From the NCBI GenBank assembly GCA_002898375.1, contig BEIN01000010.1, forward strand, positions 1 through 64,000: a stretch of 64,000 nucleotides of DNA, given 5' to 3'. Positions 7,949-15,237 of this stretch are shown in pieces (the first letter of the stretch is position 1; the number at the start of each line of letters is the position of its first letter). The notes under the pieces are model-generated. The model saw nothing but the letters and a program-made list of their open reading frames with translations. It did not search any database and had not been told where the DNA came from. This DNA comes from a bacterium HR37. Its GTDB lineage: Bacteria > Desulfobacterota_D > UBA1144 > Nemesobacterales > CSP1-2. Made by a program: the position numbers and the translations under genes.

Positions 7949-7986
7949 ATACAGTGAACTAAGAAGAATATGTTATAATTGATTGT

Positions 7987-8232
7987 ATGAAAACTTATGC
8001 TTTTAGAGTAGTAGTTGAACCGGATGATGATCGCTGGCATGCTTATTGCCCAGCACTGGAAAGGTATGGAGCATCTACATGGGGAAACACAAAAGAAGAA
8101 GCATTTAAACATATTCAAGAAGTGGTTCAAATGATTGTAGAAGAACTTATTGAAGATGGAATACCTCTTCCTGAAGAACCAAAAGAAGAGGTGGAAGTAT
8201 TTCCGGAATCTAGAATAGCAGTAACTATATAA
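7987..8232 (+). CDS. HicB-family antitoxin
   Basis: 81 residues, intact. It shows the partial RNase-H-like fold of HicB: FRVVVEPDDDRWHAYCPAL, then GNTKEEAFKHIQEVVQMIVEELI and the closing acidic segment. It lacks a C-terminal DNA-binding domain, as in the short HicB class. In HicAB modules HicB binds and neutralises the HicA mRNA interferase. Its partner starts 6 bases downstream but is frameshifted. Confidence 0.8.
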   Translation: MKTYAFRVVVEPDDDRWHAYCPALERYGASTWGNTKEEAFKHIQEVVQMIVEELIEDGIPLPEEPKEEVEVFPESRIAVTI

Positions 8233-8238
8233 AGTGCC

Positions 8239-8491
8239 TTGTCTATTGACTACAGTCAGTTAAGAAGCATAACCGCAAGAGAGATTGTTAGTGCCCTTAT
8301 CCGTGACGGTTTCTATTTGCGAAGTCAAAAATGCAGTCATCAACGTTATCGTCATCCTGATGGAAGGATGGTTACAGTTTCCTTTCATCATCCTTCTGAT
8401 ACTTTTCCACCCAAAACCCTTAAAGAAAATGATTGAAGAACAAGCACGTTGGAATGAAAAAGACCTTGAACGTCTGAAGCTTATAAAGTGA
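8239..8491 (+). pseudogene. HicA-family mRNA interferase toxin, frameshifted
   Basis: From a TTG start the frame gives a HicA double-stranded-RNA-binding-like fold: LRSITAREIVSALIRDGF, then KCSHQRYRHPDGRMVTVSFH with the catalytic histidine. It hits a stop at 8434-8436. Removing one A near 8421-8424 restores PKTLKKMIEEQARWNEKDLE to 8491, the expected ending. The usual glycine before SH is cysteine here. The toxin is therefore probably inactive while its antitoxin is kept; a sequencing error in the A-run is the alternative. Confidence 0.7.
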
Positions 8492-8501
8492 TTAAACACC
8501 C

Positions 8502-8891
8502 TTATCGTAAGATACGTATATCTATCTTCAAATTAAGCTTAGACCATGTTTTATCAGCGGTCAAAACAGGTAAACCAAGTTTTAAACCAAGGCAAAGGCA
8601 TGCTCTATCACCAAGAGAAAGACCAAGCGGTCTACAAATAGGATAAAGTTCTGATGAAATCCTTACCTCATCTTCCCCAAAAGGCACCACAATTAATCCC
8701 AGTGCTTTAAATCGTGGACTTACTTGATCAAGACTTAGCCCTTCCGAAACTATTTTCGCATACACCTCTGCAAGATTTACCGCACTTATAGCTGCCCCCT
8801 TAGCTATAGCATCACTTACTTCTTTATACCCCTTTTCTTGCTTAAGATAGGCTATTAATGCTGAAGCATCTAAAACAACACAGGGTTTCAT
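8502..8891 (-). CDS. VapC-type PIN-domain toxin
   Basis: 129 residues. PIN-domain acidic residues are in place: D8 (VVLDASALIAYL), E42 (SAVNLAEVYAK), D95 (GLSLGDRACL) and D113 (LTADKTW). VapC toxins are magnesium-dependent RNases that cut tRNA or rRNA. It lies 44 bases downstream of an AbrB-type antitoxin gene on the same strand. The ribosome site is poor. No lesion is visible, so it may be the only intact VapBC pair of the island. Confidence 0.8.
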   Translation of the reverse strand: MKPCVVLDASALIAYLKQEKGYKEVSDAIAKGAAISAVNLAEVYAKIVSEGLSLDQVSPRFKALGLIVVPFGEDEVRISSELYPICRPLGLSLGDRACLCLGLKLGLPVLTADKTWSKLNLKIDIRILR

Positions 8892-8935
8892 TGAACCACA
8901 AATACCCTTTTAGCAAATGAGGACATAGGCTAATA

Positions 8936-9280
8936 TTATCCCAATTCCCCATCTTCCCTTTTAGCTTCCTCTCTTCTTTCTGCTATAAGTTCCTTGGATG
9001 AAAATTTCGCTTTCCTGAACATAGACCAAAGTTCTTGCTCTACTACACGACGGGGTTGTAGAATCAGTTTATCTCCTTCTATCCATCCCACTACCATATC
9101 TCCGGGTTTTACTCCTAAAGCCTTACGCATAGGTGCAGGTATAACTACTCTACCTTGGGGGCCTATATGAAGTAGATACAAGCTTTGCCTAACTTTATCC
9201 ACACTTTGCTTTATTCCTGGCATATTTTTAAGATGTGTCATATCAAAAATGTATGGCAGATTATAGCTTCTGTCAACCAT
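8936..9280 (-). CDS. AbrB/MazE-type (VapB) antitoxin
   Basis: Up to 114 residues. The swapped-hairpin AbrB domain is clear: GPQGRVVIPAPMRKALGVKPGDMVVGW, then DKLILQPRR. A charged C-terminal toxin-wrapping tail follows (FSSKELIAERREEAKR). The first 40 residues are not part of the domain. A promoter-like TTGACA-N17-TACATT overlaps the ORF start, so translation probably begins at the third ATG (9223). It pairs with the PIN toxin downstream. Confidence 0.7.
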   Translation of the reverse strand: MVDRSYNLPYIFDMTHLKNMPGIKQSVDKVRQSLYLLHIGPQGRVVIPAPMRKALGVKPGDMVVGWIEGDKLILQPRRVVEQELWSMFRKAKFSSKELIAERREEAKREDGELG

Positions 9281-9292
9281 ATAGGTGAGAAC

Positions 9293-9803
9293 TTATTTGG
9301 ATTGAATAAGACATACCTCAAGAATGTATTGTACCCTGTGGTTTTCAACCAAAGAAAGGAAAAAAGCAATCCTCTCTTCTTCCCCTTCCCTTCCAACCCT
9401 TATGCTAGTTTGTAACTCCCCTTTCTTATCCGTCTGAGTTACAACAACATACCCACCTTCCCCCGAAATCGTATGGTTTCTTGAAAGAGGCCCAAGAAAC
9501 GATAGCTTCATAAAGCCAAGTATATCCACACTACTTGCCAATCTCTAAGGGTTACACTTACCTGCCTTGATGGAATCTGAGCGGTAAGGGTAACTTCTTC
9601 TTTCCCCCTATAACGAGAGTTCCCTGAGAGTAAGTAAAGACAAGAGGCCTCTTCACAAGGAAGGATTGTAGCTCAAGCAGAGTATCATGAAGAATCAGCT
9701 TAACTTTTTCAGGAACTTCAAGTTTGCATTTAACTGTTTTAATAAGATTCACCGTGTGAAATATATCCCATATTCTACAAAACCCATTAAAGGAGACGGG
9801 CAA
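9293..9803 (-). pseudogene. Disrupted gene of unknown function, possible TnpB scrap
   Basis: Two minus-strand frames (9558-9803 and 9293-9541) and a short third frame between them read as one chain if two frameshifts are undone: KTVKCKLEVPEKVKLILHD, then TLVIGGKEEVTLTAQIPS, then GGYVVVTQTDKKGELQ. The opening segment recalls the start of IS605-type TnpB proteins, and an IS605-like palindrome lies just upstream at 9797-9840. The remainder does not clearly fit TnpB. It precedes the vapBC pair on the same strand. Confidence 0.35.
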
Positions 9804-9840
9804 TTCCTCCCACCGCTAAAGCAGTGGGCTTTCTTGCCCG
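9797..9840 (-). repeat. Nested palindrome resembling an IS605/IS1341 terminal hairpin
   Basis: Outer arms CGGGCAA/TTGCCCG (9797-9803, 9834-9840) enclose CCCAC...GTGGG (9809-9813, 9824-9828), itself enclosing GC-TAAA-GC. This is the kind of subterminal structure found at ends of IS200/IS605-family elements, where it is also part of TnpB-associated RNA. No intact transposase is present. Confidence 0.45.
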
Positions 9841-9954
9841 ATTTTCTGTGATACTGGGATTTCTACGCAAAGGGTCATTAGATAGTCATAATAACCAATG
9901 GCTCACCTAATCATCAGATAAATCCTAAGCTCTGATTTTAGCAGAGTTTTCGAG

Positions 9955-9976
9955 CCTCCCGAAAGGGAGGTTTTTT
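9955..9976 (+). terminator. Intrinsic terminator without an upstream gene
   Basis: CCTCCC-GAAA-GGGAGG followed by six T. It is a strong plus-strand terminator, yet no plus-strand gene lies between it and the hicA remnant. It may end a lost gene or a small RNA starting near 9840. Confidence 0.75.
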
Positions 9977-10015
9977 GTTCTCTGGTGTGTCTTAATATGA
10001 ATTAAATTTACTTAA

Positions 10016-10244
10016 GTTCAAAGGGACAGGTGGTTATACCGAAACAATACAGGAACACTCTTTGACTAAAAGAGGGTGATGAATTTGGAAAGAAGATGAT
10101 AGATTAATTTTGTTGCCTGTGAGCAAATTTGGAACTGCAACCAAAGGAATAGCAAAAGGTACCTACGGCAGGACAAAAGAAAAAGTTGGGAATAAAAAGG
10201 TTCTTATCCAACGTTCAAAAACACCAAAAACTGGGATTAGATAG
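10016..10244 (+). pseudogene. Decayed AbrB/VapB-type antitoxin
   Basis: One frame gives GQVVIPKQYRNTL, an in-frame TGA, then LKEGDEF. A shift then gives WKEDDRLILLPVSKFG and a basic tail to a TAG at 10242-10244. Together these are the swapped-hairpin AbrB fold and C-terminal tail of a VapB. At least one nonsense codon and one frameshift disrupt it. The broken PIN toxin overlaps its end in another frame. Confidence 0.65.
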
Positions 10245-10660
10245 CACAGTTATTATTTATCATATTGAGAATGTAAAACCCTATTCTAATCTAACAACAG
10301 CACTATTTAATTGGATAGGTTCATCGAAGACAAATCTTTTTCTTTCGTCTCTGGTCCGGACTGAAATCTTAACAAAACCTTATAAGGATAAAAATTCTAA
10401 GATGGTTTTGGAACTTGAATGTTTCTTGAAATTACTACCAAACAAAGAATGAATTCCAGTAAGTCCCGAAATTGCAGAAGAAGGGGCACGGTGGAGTTTA
10501 TGGTTTAAGAACTCCCGATGCAATTATTATTGCAAGTGCTATTCTAAGTAAAGTAAGTGGACTTATTACAAATGATAAAAGTTGGAGCAAGGTTAAAAAA
10601 GAGGGTATGGGGATTATTGTTCTTGAGAATTTCTTTGATAAGTTGCTCCCTCTATCCTAA
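10186..10660 (+). pseudogene. Decayed VapC-type PIN toxin
   Basis: The first part reads LGLDSTVIIYHIENVKP and VRTEILTKPYKDKN, giving the first PIN aspartate and the glutamate. It stops at TGA 10450-10452, which likely replaced TGG. The frame continues IPVSPEIAEEGARW, then shifts near 10480-10500 to VYGLRTPDAIIIASAI and GLITNDKSWSKV, the last two acidic residues. Two lesions leave no functional product. Confidence 0.7.
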
Positions 10661-10686
10661 CATGTAAAGCCTTTTCCTTAAACACA

Positions 10687-10716
10687 GCAAAAATCCCCTC
10701 TAAACTTGCCGTTTTT
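10687..10716. repeat. Island repeat copy 2
   Basis: Second copy of the repeat at 6773-6804 (GCAAAAATCC, four variable bases, TAAACTTGCCGT, TTTTG). It lies 60 bases upstream of the broken traG-like gene's ribosome site, consistent with a promoter or regulator site shared by the former element's transcripts. Confidence 0.6.
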
Positions 10717-10776
10717 GACACAATTTACTTTCCTGAAACACTCTGTAGCTTTAATCTAAAAAGAGAGGTTATTTAT

Positions 10777-11267
10777 ATGAGGTTTAGAGCTCTTTCTTCT
10801 TATCTTTTTACCTTTTTGCCTTTTTGCCTTTTTACCTCTTTACCTTTTTGCCTTTTAACCTTCCTTTTTCCAACCATATCCCATGCCGCATACTAGGTTG
10901 TTACATACGGAAACGGGGAATTTATAGGGGAAGTTTTAAATTCCATCGCAATCATTGCAGGTGGGGGAGACCTCAGGAGACCTCTTAGACTCGGACTTCT
11001 TATAGGTCTAATTATTGCAGTTCTCTCTGCAATGCTTCACCGTCAGTTTAATCCCGCATGGTTTATAGGGACTGTTATCGTCTATATAACATTTTTCGCT
11101 GTGAAAGTAAACGTTGCAATAGAAGATAAACTTAACCCCTCTGCAAACCGTATCATTGGAAATGTTCCCATGGGAGTTAGGCTATTTGCTTATGGAACTT
11201 CTTACTTAATGTTCCTTCTTTTGCAATAGTTAGAGCAATAGGGCAGATGATGTCTCCTACAACAGGA
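10777..11267 (+). pseudogene. Truncated traG-like conjugal-transfer gene
   Basis: An ATG with GAGAGG upstream begins a hydrophobic signal-like stretch built of CTTTTT(A/G)CC repeats, ending FPTISHAAY. A TAG at 10894-10896 then interrupts before VVTYGNGEFIGEVLNSIAII, GGGDLRRPLRLGLLIGLI and FNPAWFIGTVIVYITFF. Those blocks match the N-terminal domain of TraG-type mating-pair stabilisation proteins. A second lesion near 11205 shifts the frame to LNVPSFAIVRAIGQMM, after which sequence changes to an integrase tail. Most of the gene is deleted. Confidence 0.7.
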
Positions 11268-11414
11268 CTTGGGCATTCAACAGTTAAAGTAATGGAGAGA
11301 TATTCACATCCGGAAAATAGCATTCAGTTGGCAGTAAAAATTCTAGCAAATTTCAGCTTGATCGTAGCGATTCCCGTAGCAATGAAGAATGAAGCTTATG
11401 AGAATGATTCGTAA
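11268..11414 (+). pseudogene. Tyrosine-recombinase (integrase) C-terminal remnant
   Basis: The frame reads LGHSTVKVMERYSHP and AVKILANF, the final helices of phage-type tyrosine integrases; the tyrosine in ERYSH would be the nucleophile. It is fused in frame to the traG scrap, implying a deletion between the two genes. The stop lies 14 bases from the 3' end of tRNA-Thr, the usual attachment site for such enzymes. No copy of the tRNA 3' end was found at the other edge of the island. Confidence 0.7.
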
Positions 11415-11428
11415 CCCCCTTAAATCAT

Positions 11429-11503
11429 TGGAGCCGATGAGGGGATTCGAACCCCTGACCTGCGCATTACGAGTGCGCTGCTCTACCGCTGAGCTACATC
11501 GGC
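11429..11503 (-). tRNA. tRNA-Thr (CGT)
   Basis: 75 bases including an encoded CCA. The acceptor stem is GCCGATG/CATCGGC, the anticodon stem-loop GCGCA-CTCGTAA-TGCGC gives anticodon CGT, and the T-loop is GTTCGAATC. It abuts the integrase remnant on its 3' side, so it was probably the target of the former element, and the 3' sequence is intact. Confidence 0.95.
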
Positions 11504-11535
11504 CTATATACACCCATACAACCTGCAAGAAGTTT

Positions 11536-11560
11536 AACAAAGGTTTTAAAGTATAGTCAA
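11536..11560 (-). promoter_or_regulatory. Candidate promoter for tRNA-Thr
   Basis: TTGACT at 11560-11555 on the minus strand, followed at 17-18 bases by a weak -10 (TTAAAC/TAAACT). It lies about 35 bases upstream of the mature tRNA 5' end. Confidence 0.4.
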
Positions 11561-11656
11561 GATAAAGAACCTAAAAATCCCTCCTGCTTGTTTTAGTGCT
11601 CAATATATGATAAATATAAATATCTGTATGGCTTAAAACCGGAGAGAATACCTTAC

Positions 11657-12274
11657 ATGGCAATTGTTATTAAGGGTATTACAGTTCCATCCTTACTCAT
11701 AAAGCTTGATAAAACAAAAACAGTAGATGAGAACATCACCGAACTTGAAGAAAAGCTTTCCTCAACCTTTTTTAAGGGCTCTTTAGTGGTTGTGGACACA
11801 AATGATATCAACCTGTCCGAAGAAGATAAAAGAAGGATTGAAGAGACCCTTGAGAAGCACAATACAAAGTTCCTGGGCTATCGTGTATCCAACAACACAA
11901 AAAGCAAAGAAGTAAAAAGGAGTGTGGATGAGATAGATGAGAGAAAATCCCTTAAGGTAGTCAACAAAACACTTAGAAGTGGTCAGAGGATAGAGCATGA
12001 CGGGGACGTTCTTATAATAGGAGATGTAAACCCCGATGCCTATGTTATTGCATCTGGCAATATCATCGTTATGGGAACCCTTAGAGGAATTGCACATGCC
12101 GGAGCAAGAGGAGATGAGACAGCGGTTGTCATGGCTTTAAAGTTAAGGCCTCAACAACTGCGAATAGGAAGCTTCTTTACGAGATCTCCCGATGAGAACA
12201 TCGAAATCCCGGAGTATCCGGAAAAGGCCTTTGTAAGGGAAAACCAGATTTACATAGAAAAAATTCAAACATAA
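11657..12274 (+). CDS. minC: Septum site-determining protein MinC
   Basis: 205 residues, with CGGAGAG upstream of ATG. The N-terminal half is the MinC N domain that inhibits FtsZ assembly. The C-terminal right-handed beta-helix is plain: LRSGQRIEHDGDVLIIGDVNPDAYVIASGNIIVMGTLRGIAHAG in overlapping pieces, including the GDVN and GxxRGxxHAG signatures that bind MinD and FtsZ. It is first in minC-minD-minE and starts 12 bases before minD. Length is slightly short but complete. Confidence 0.92.
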   Translation: MAIVIKGITVPSLLIKLDKTKTVDENITELEEKLSSTFFKGSLVVVDTNDINLSEEDKRRIEETLEKHNTKFLGYRVSNNTKSKEVKRSVDEIDERKSLKVVNKTLRSGQRIEHDGDVLIIGDVNPDAYVIASGNIIVMGTLRGIAHAGARGDETAVVMALKLRPQQLRIGSFFTRSPDENIEIPEYPEKAFVRENQIYIEKIQT

Positions 12275-12286
12275 GGGGAAAAGACC

Positions 12287-13069
12287 ATGGCCAGGGTTAT
12301 AGTAGTTACCTCAGGAAAGGGAGGAGTTGGAAAAACAACAATAACAGCAAACATAGGAGCAGCCCTATCCTCAATGGGAAAGCGGGTGTTAACGATAGAT
12401 GCAGACATAGGTTTAAGGAACCTGGATATGATCCTGGGATTGGAGAACAGAATCGTATACGACATAGTGGATGTCGTTGAAGGGGTTGTGGCACCGGAAA
12501 AGGCGTTTGTAAAGGATAAACGAGGTCTTCCACTCTATCTCCTTCCTGCAGCACAGACAAAAAACAAGGACTCGGTAAAACCAGAGCAGATGGTAAGCAT
12601 AGTAGAAAGGATAAAATGGAACTTTGACTATATAATAATAGACTCACCAGCAGGCATTGAGGGAGGATTTAGAACAGCAGCTGCACCTGCCAGTGAGGTT
12701 CTTGTGGTGGTAAATCCTGAGGTCTCATCTGTAAGGGATGCCGATAGGGTAATTGGTCTTCTTGAATCCATGGAGAAAGAAAACATTAAACTCATAGTAA
12801 ATAGAATTAAACTCCACCAGGTTAAAAAGGGAGAGATGCTATCTGTAGAAGATATAGAAGAGATACTGCATATTCCTAAGATCGGTATCGTTCCAGATGA
12901 AGAAAAGATGGTTGACTTTACAAACAAGGGAGAGCCTATTGTCCTCTCAGCAAACTCAAGATCAGGAAAAGCCCTTATGAACATAGCCAGAAGGCTAGAA
13001 GGACAAGACGTTCCATTTACAGAACTTGAAGAGAAAAAGGGCTTCTTAAGTCGAATATTAGGGGGATGA
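12287..13069 (+). CDS. minD: Septum site-determining ATPase MinD
   Basis: 260 residues. The deviant Walker A KGGVGKTT (residues 11-18) carries the signature lysine K11. IDADIGLRNLDMILGLE is switch I and DYIIIDSPAG is switch II. The C-terminal amphipathic membrane-targeting helix is present (KGFLSRILGG). MinD binds membrane in its ATP form and recruits MinC and MinE. Its stop overlaps the first possible minE start. Confidence 0.95.
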   Translation: MARVIVVTSGKGGVGKTTITANIGAALSSMGKRVLTIDADIGLRNLDMILGLENRIVYDIVDVVEGVVAPEKAFVKDKRGLPLYLLPAAQTKNKDSVKPEQMVSIVERIKWNFDYIIIDSPAGIEGGFRTAAAPASEVLVVVNPEVSSVRDADRVIGLLESMEKENIKLIVNRIKLHQVKKGEMLSVEDIEEILHIPKIGIVPDEEKMVDFTNKGEPIVLSANSRSGKALMNIARRLEGQDVPFTELEEKKGFLSRILGG

Positions 13070-13329
13070 TCATGTCTATACTTGGGTTCCTTAGCTTTTG
13101 GAAAAGAGATAAATCAGCTAACGTTGCAAAGGAAAGGCTTATGCTGGTTCTTTCATATGAAAGAAAAGACCTGCCCTCAGATTTTACCGAGAGGGTAAGG
13201 AAAGACCTCATAAAGATCTTTGAGAAATACCCTCAGTTTAATCTAAAAGACATAGAGGTTAACCTAAAAACAGGGTTTTCAAGAGATGAGCTTTCCATAT
13301 GCATTCCCTTCAGAAAGGACAGAAGATGA
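13066..13329 (+). CDS. minE: Cell division topological specificity factor MinE
   Basis: 87 residues from the ATGA overlap; the ATG at 13072 is better spaced from GGGG and would give 85. The order is standard: N-terminal membrane/MinD-interaction helix (ILGFLSFWKRDKSANVAKERL), then LMLVLSYERKDLP, then the dimerising topological domain. It stimulates the MinD ATPase and so drives pole-to-pole oscillation. It is last in the min operon. Confidence 0.9.
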   Translation: MIMSILGFLSFWKRDKSANVAKERLMLVLSYERKDLPSDFTERVRKDLIKIFEKYPQFNLKDIEVNLKTGFSRDELSICIPFRKDRR

Positions 13330-13350
13330 GTGCACCACTTGAGGAGATAA

Positions 13351-14052
13351 TTAAATATCTCTTTCCCTGATAAGGTAAAATACAAGAACAAGCATGTGTT
13401 TACATACCTCACCCCTTTCCAGATAGTCCCTACATTTACAGAAATCCCCACCCTTGGATAACATCACAGAAAACCCCATTCCCTCGTCCGTATAAACATA
13501 AGCCTTTATTAGCTCCTCTCTTTCCTCAACTACCTCCACCCTGGGAGGCTGGTCATAAAACTCCCTGATTGCCCTTACGATATTTGGTCGGCTTGCCCTT
13601 AAAATATAGTTTATAAGGTCAAGTCTAACCCTGCCAGGATTATCTTTAAATCGCTTGAAACTGTTCTTATTCTGAGCAGTATCCTTTTCTCTCTGTACCG
13701 ACTCTGAGACACACCTTACCTCTTCAACAAGCTTAACTACGGAAAAGGGTTTTTGCAGGAACCTGTTACCACTTGAGAGGATAAACTCATTTACAGATGA
13801 GGTAACAAAGATTATTCTCCCTGCAAGCTCCCTATCCAATCTCTGTACCTCTTGGTAGAACCTATACCCCCCCATATTTGGCATTGAAAAGTCTGAAATG
13901 ATAACATCGTACTTAGCCTTTTTTAGCTTTTCGAGTCCCTGAATACCATCACCTACAACCTCTACATTAAAACCCTTTGCCTCTAGAATCCTTTTCTCCA
14001 GATCCGCTATAGAACTGTCATCTTCCACAATAAGGATGCTTTGCTTTCTCAC
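13351..14052 (-). CDS. Response regulator with C-terminal SWIM-type zinc motif
   Basis: 233 residues from a GTG at 14052; an upstream GTG at 14112 overlaps promoter-like sequence. The REC domain is complete: acidic pair in VEDDSS, phosphoacceptor in DVIISDFSMPNMGG, T in FVTSS and the lysine in LQKPFS. After a basic linker comes a domain ending FCKCRDYLERGEVCKHML, the CxCx(n)CxH of SWIM zinc fingers. There is no DNA-binding HTH. This architecture is unusual; SWIM motifs usually bind DNA or protein in helicases and transposase-like proteins. No kinase is adjacent. Confidence 0.75.
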   Translation of the reverse strand: MRKQSILIVEDDSSIADLEKRILEAKGFNVEVVGDGIQGLEKLKKAKYDVIISDFSMPNMGGYRFYQEVQRLDRELAGRIIFVTSSVNEFILSSGNRFLQKPFSVVKLVEEVRCVSESVQREKDTAQNKNSFKRFKDNPGRVRLDLINYILRASRPNIVRAIREFYDQPPRVEVVEEREELIKAYVYTDEGMGFSVMLSKGGDFCKCRDYLERGEVCKHMLVLVFYLIRERDI

Positions 14053-14207
14053 TTTCCTACTATTAACTACGGCAGAATACGGTAAAACTATCTTATAACA
14101 GAGTAAAACCACTTTAAATAAAACCTTAGTAGTTATTTTCCTTAAATCTTTAGCAATAACTTTTTATGTTTTATTATATCCAGTAGGGAACCTTCAGAGG
14201 AGCGGAT

Positions 14208-14498
14208 TTGAAGGGAGAGAGAACAAAACCCGGGCAAATACTTCAGTTAAAGCTATCTGATCTGGTGAACAAGGAGATTGCCATAAAAATACACTCTGAG
14301 GTTCTTAACTGCGATGTATGGTTTTGTGGAACCGAGAAAATAGCATCCCTTGTAAAAGAAGAAGACCCACAAGCAGTAATCTACAGCATAAAAGAACTCA
14401 TAAAGCTTTTAGAGCTGGAACCAGACGTTGAGGAGATTAGAGCAATTCACAATATAAAAGCAATCTTTCCATCATCAAAGATAATTGTGGATGATTAG
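14208..14498 (+). CDS. Small hypothetical protein
   Basis: 96 residues from a TTG start with GAGGAG 6 bases upstream. It is soluble with alpha/beta character (KIHSEVLNCDVWFCGTEK, then AVIYSIKELIKLLELEPD). It has two cysteines but no recognised motif. It is divergent from the SWIM response regulator across 155 bases and convergent with the SDR gene. Function unknown. Confidence 0.6.
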   Translation: MKGERTKPGQILQLKLSDLVNKEIAIKIHSEVLNCDVWFCGTEKIASLVKEEDPQAVIYSIKELIKLLELEPDVEEIRAIHNIKAIFPSSKIIVDD

Positions 14499-14508
14499 AG
14501 ATATCCGG

Positions 14509-15225
14509 TTACCATGGCACCGTTTCCCCACGCCAGTTTAGGAAGCACCCGCTTTGCTCTGGTTTTATGGCATCAATAACGCGGATCATTCCTTCCACAG
14601 ATTGCTTAGGGGTTAGCGGAGCCCCTGGACCACCCATATCAGTTTGAACCCAGCCCGGATCAAGGAGTACAGCTGTAATACCCCATTTTTTTACCTCTAC
14701 AGACAGAGAACGCATAAACATATTCATGGCAGCCTTACTTGCACTGTAGTAATACGGGAAACCTTTAGTGTTTAACGAAAGCGATGCATAACCGGTTGAT
14801 ATACCTACAATCTTTGCACCTGATGAAGCCACCAGAAGATCAAGATACTCCTGAACAACTATAATCGGGGCAACTGCATTTATACGAAACACCTTAAGTG
14901 CATCTTCGAATCTAAGTGTTCCAAGGTGCTCTGAAGGCTCCTTGCTACCATAAATAGAGTAAACACCCGCATTGTTGATAAGAATATCGATAACACCCGT
15001 ATGGGTTTTAACCACCTCGTGTGATCTACGTATGGATTCAAAATCTGAAACATCCATCTCAACTATCTCTAGCTGTTTTCGATATACACTTTTAAGTTCA
15101 CCTAACCTGACGGCAGCCTCAGGATTACGACAGCATGCAAACACACACTCCCCTCTTTCCAAAAACTGACGTGTAAACTCCAATCCCAGACCACGATTTG
15201 CCCCCGTAATTAGTACACGTTGCAA
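14509..15225 (-). CDS. Short-chain dehydrogenase/reductase
   Basis: 238 residues from a TTG start preceded by GGGAGG. Cofactor motif TGANRGLGLEFTRQ, the NNAG motif (ILINNAGVYS) and catalytic YYSASKAAMN are intact, with the upstream serine in VGISTGYASL. This is a classical SDR; the arginine after TGAN suggests NADP preference. The substrate is unknown. It is last in an operon after rpiB. Confidence 0.85.
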   Translation of the reverse strand: MQRVLITGANRGLGLEFTRQFLERGECVFACCRNPEAAVRLGELKSVYRKQLEIVEMDVSDFESIRRSHEVVKTHTGVIDILINNAGVYSIYGSKEPSEHLGTLRFEDALKVFRINAVAPIIVVQEYLDLLVASSGAKIVGISTGYASLSLNTKGFPYYYSASKAAMNMFMRSLSVEVKKWGITAVLLDPGWVQTDMGGPGAPLTPKQSVEGMIRVIDAIKPEQSGCFLNWRGETVPW

Positions 15226-15237
15226 AGCGCTCCTCCC

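Noticed and set aside
9840-9976. Cyclic-di-GMP riboswitch between the palindrome and the terminator
   Set aside because: An ACGCAAAG string occurs, but the flanking pairing and the conserved 3' half of GEMM are missing, and no gene follows directly.
10804-10860. CTTTTTRCC repeats considered as a CRISPR-like array
   Set aside because: Units are about 10 bases without spacers and lie in frame within a signal peptide.
13323-13367. 14-codon ORF overlapping the minE stop (MSAPLEEIIKYLFP)
   Set aside because: Too short, and it runs into the convergent regulator gene; no independent support.
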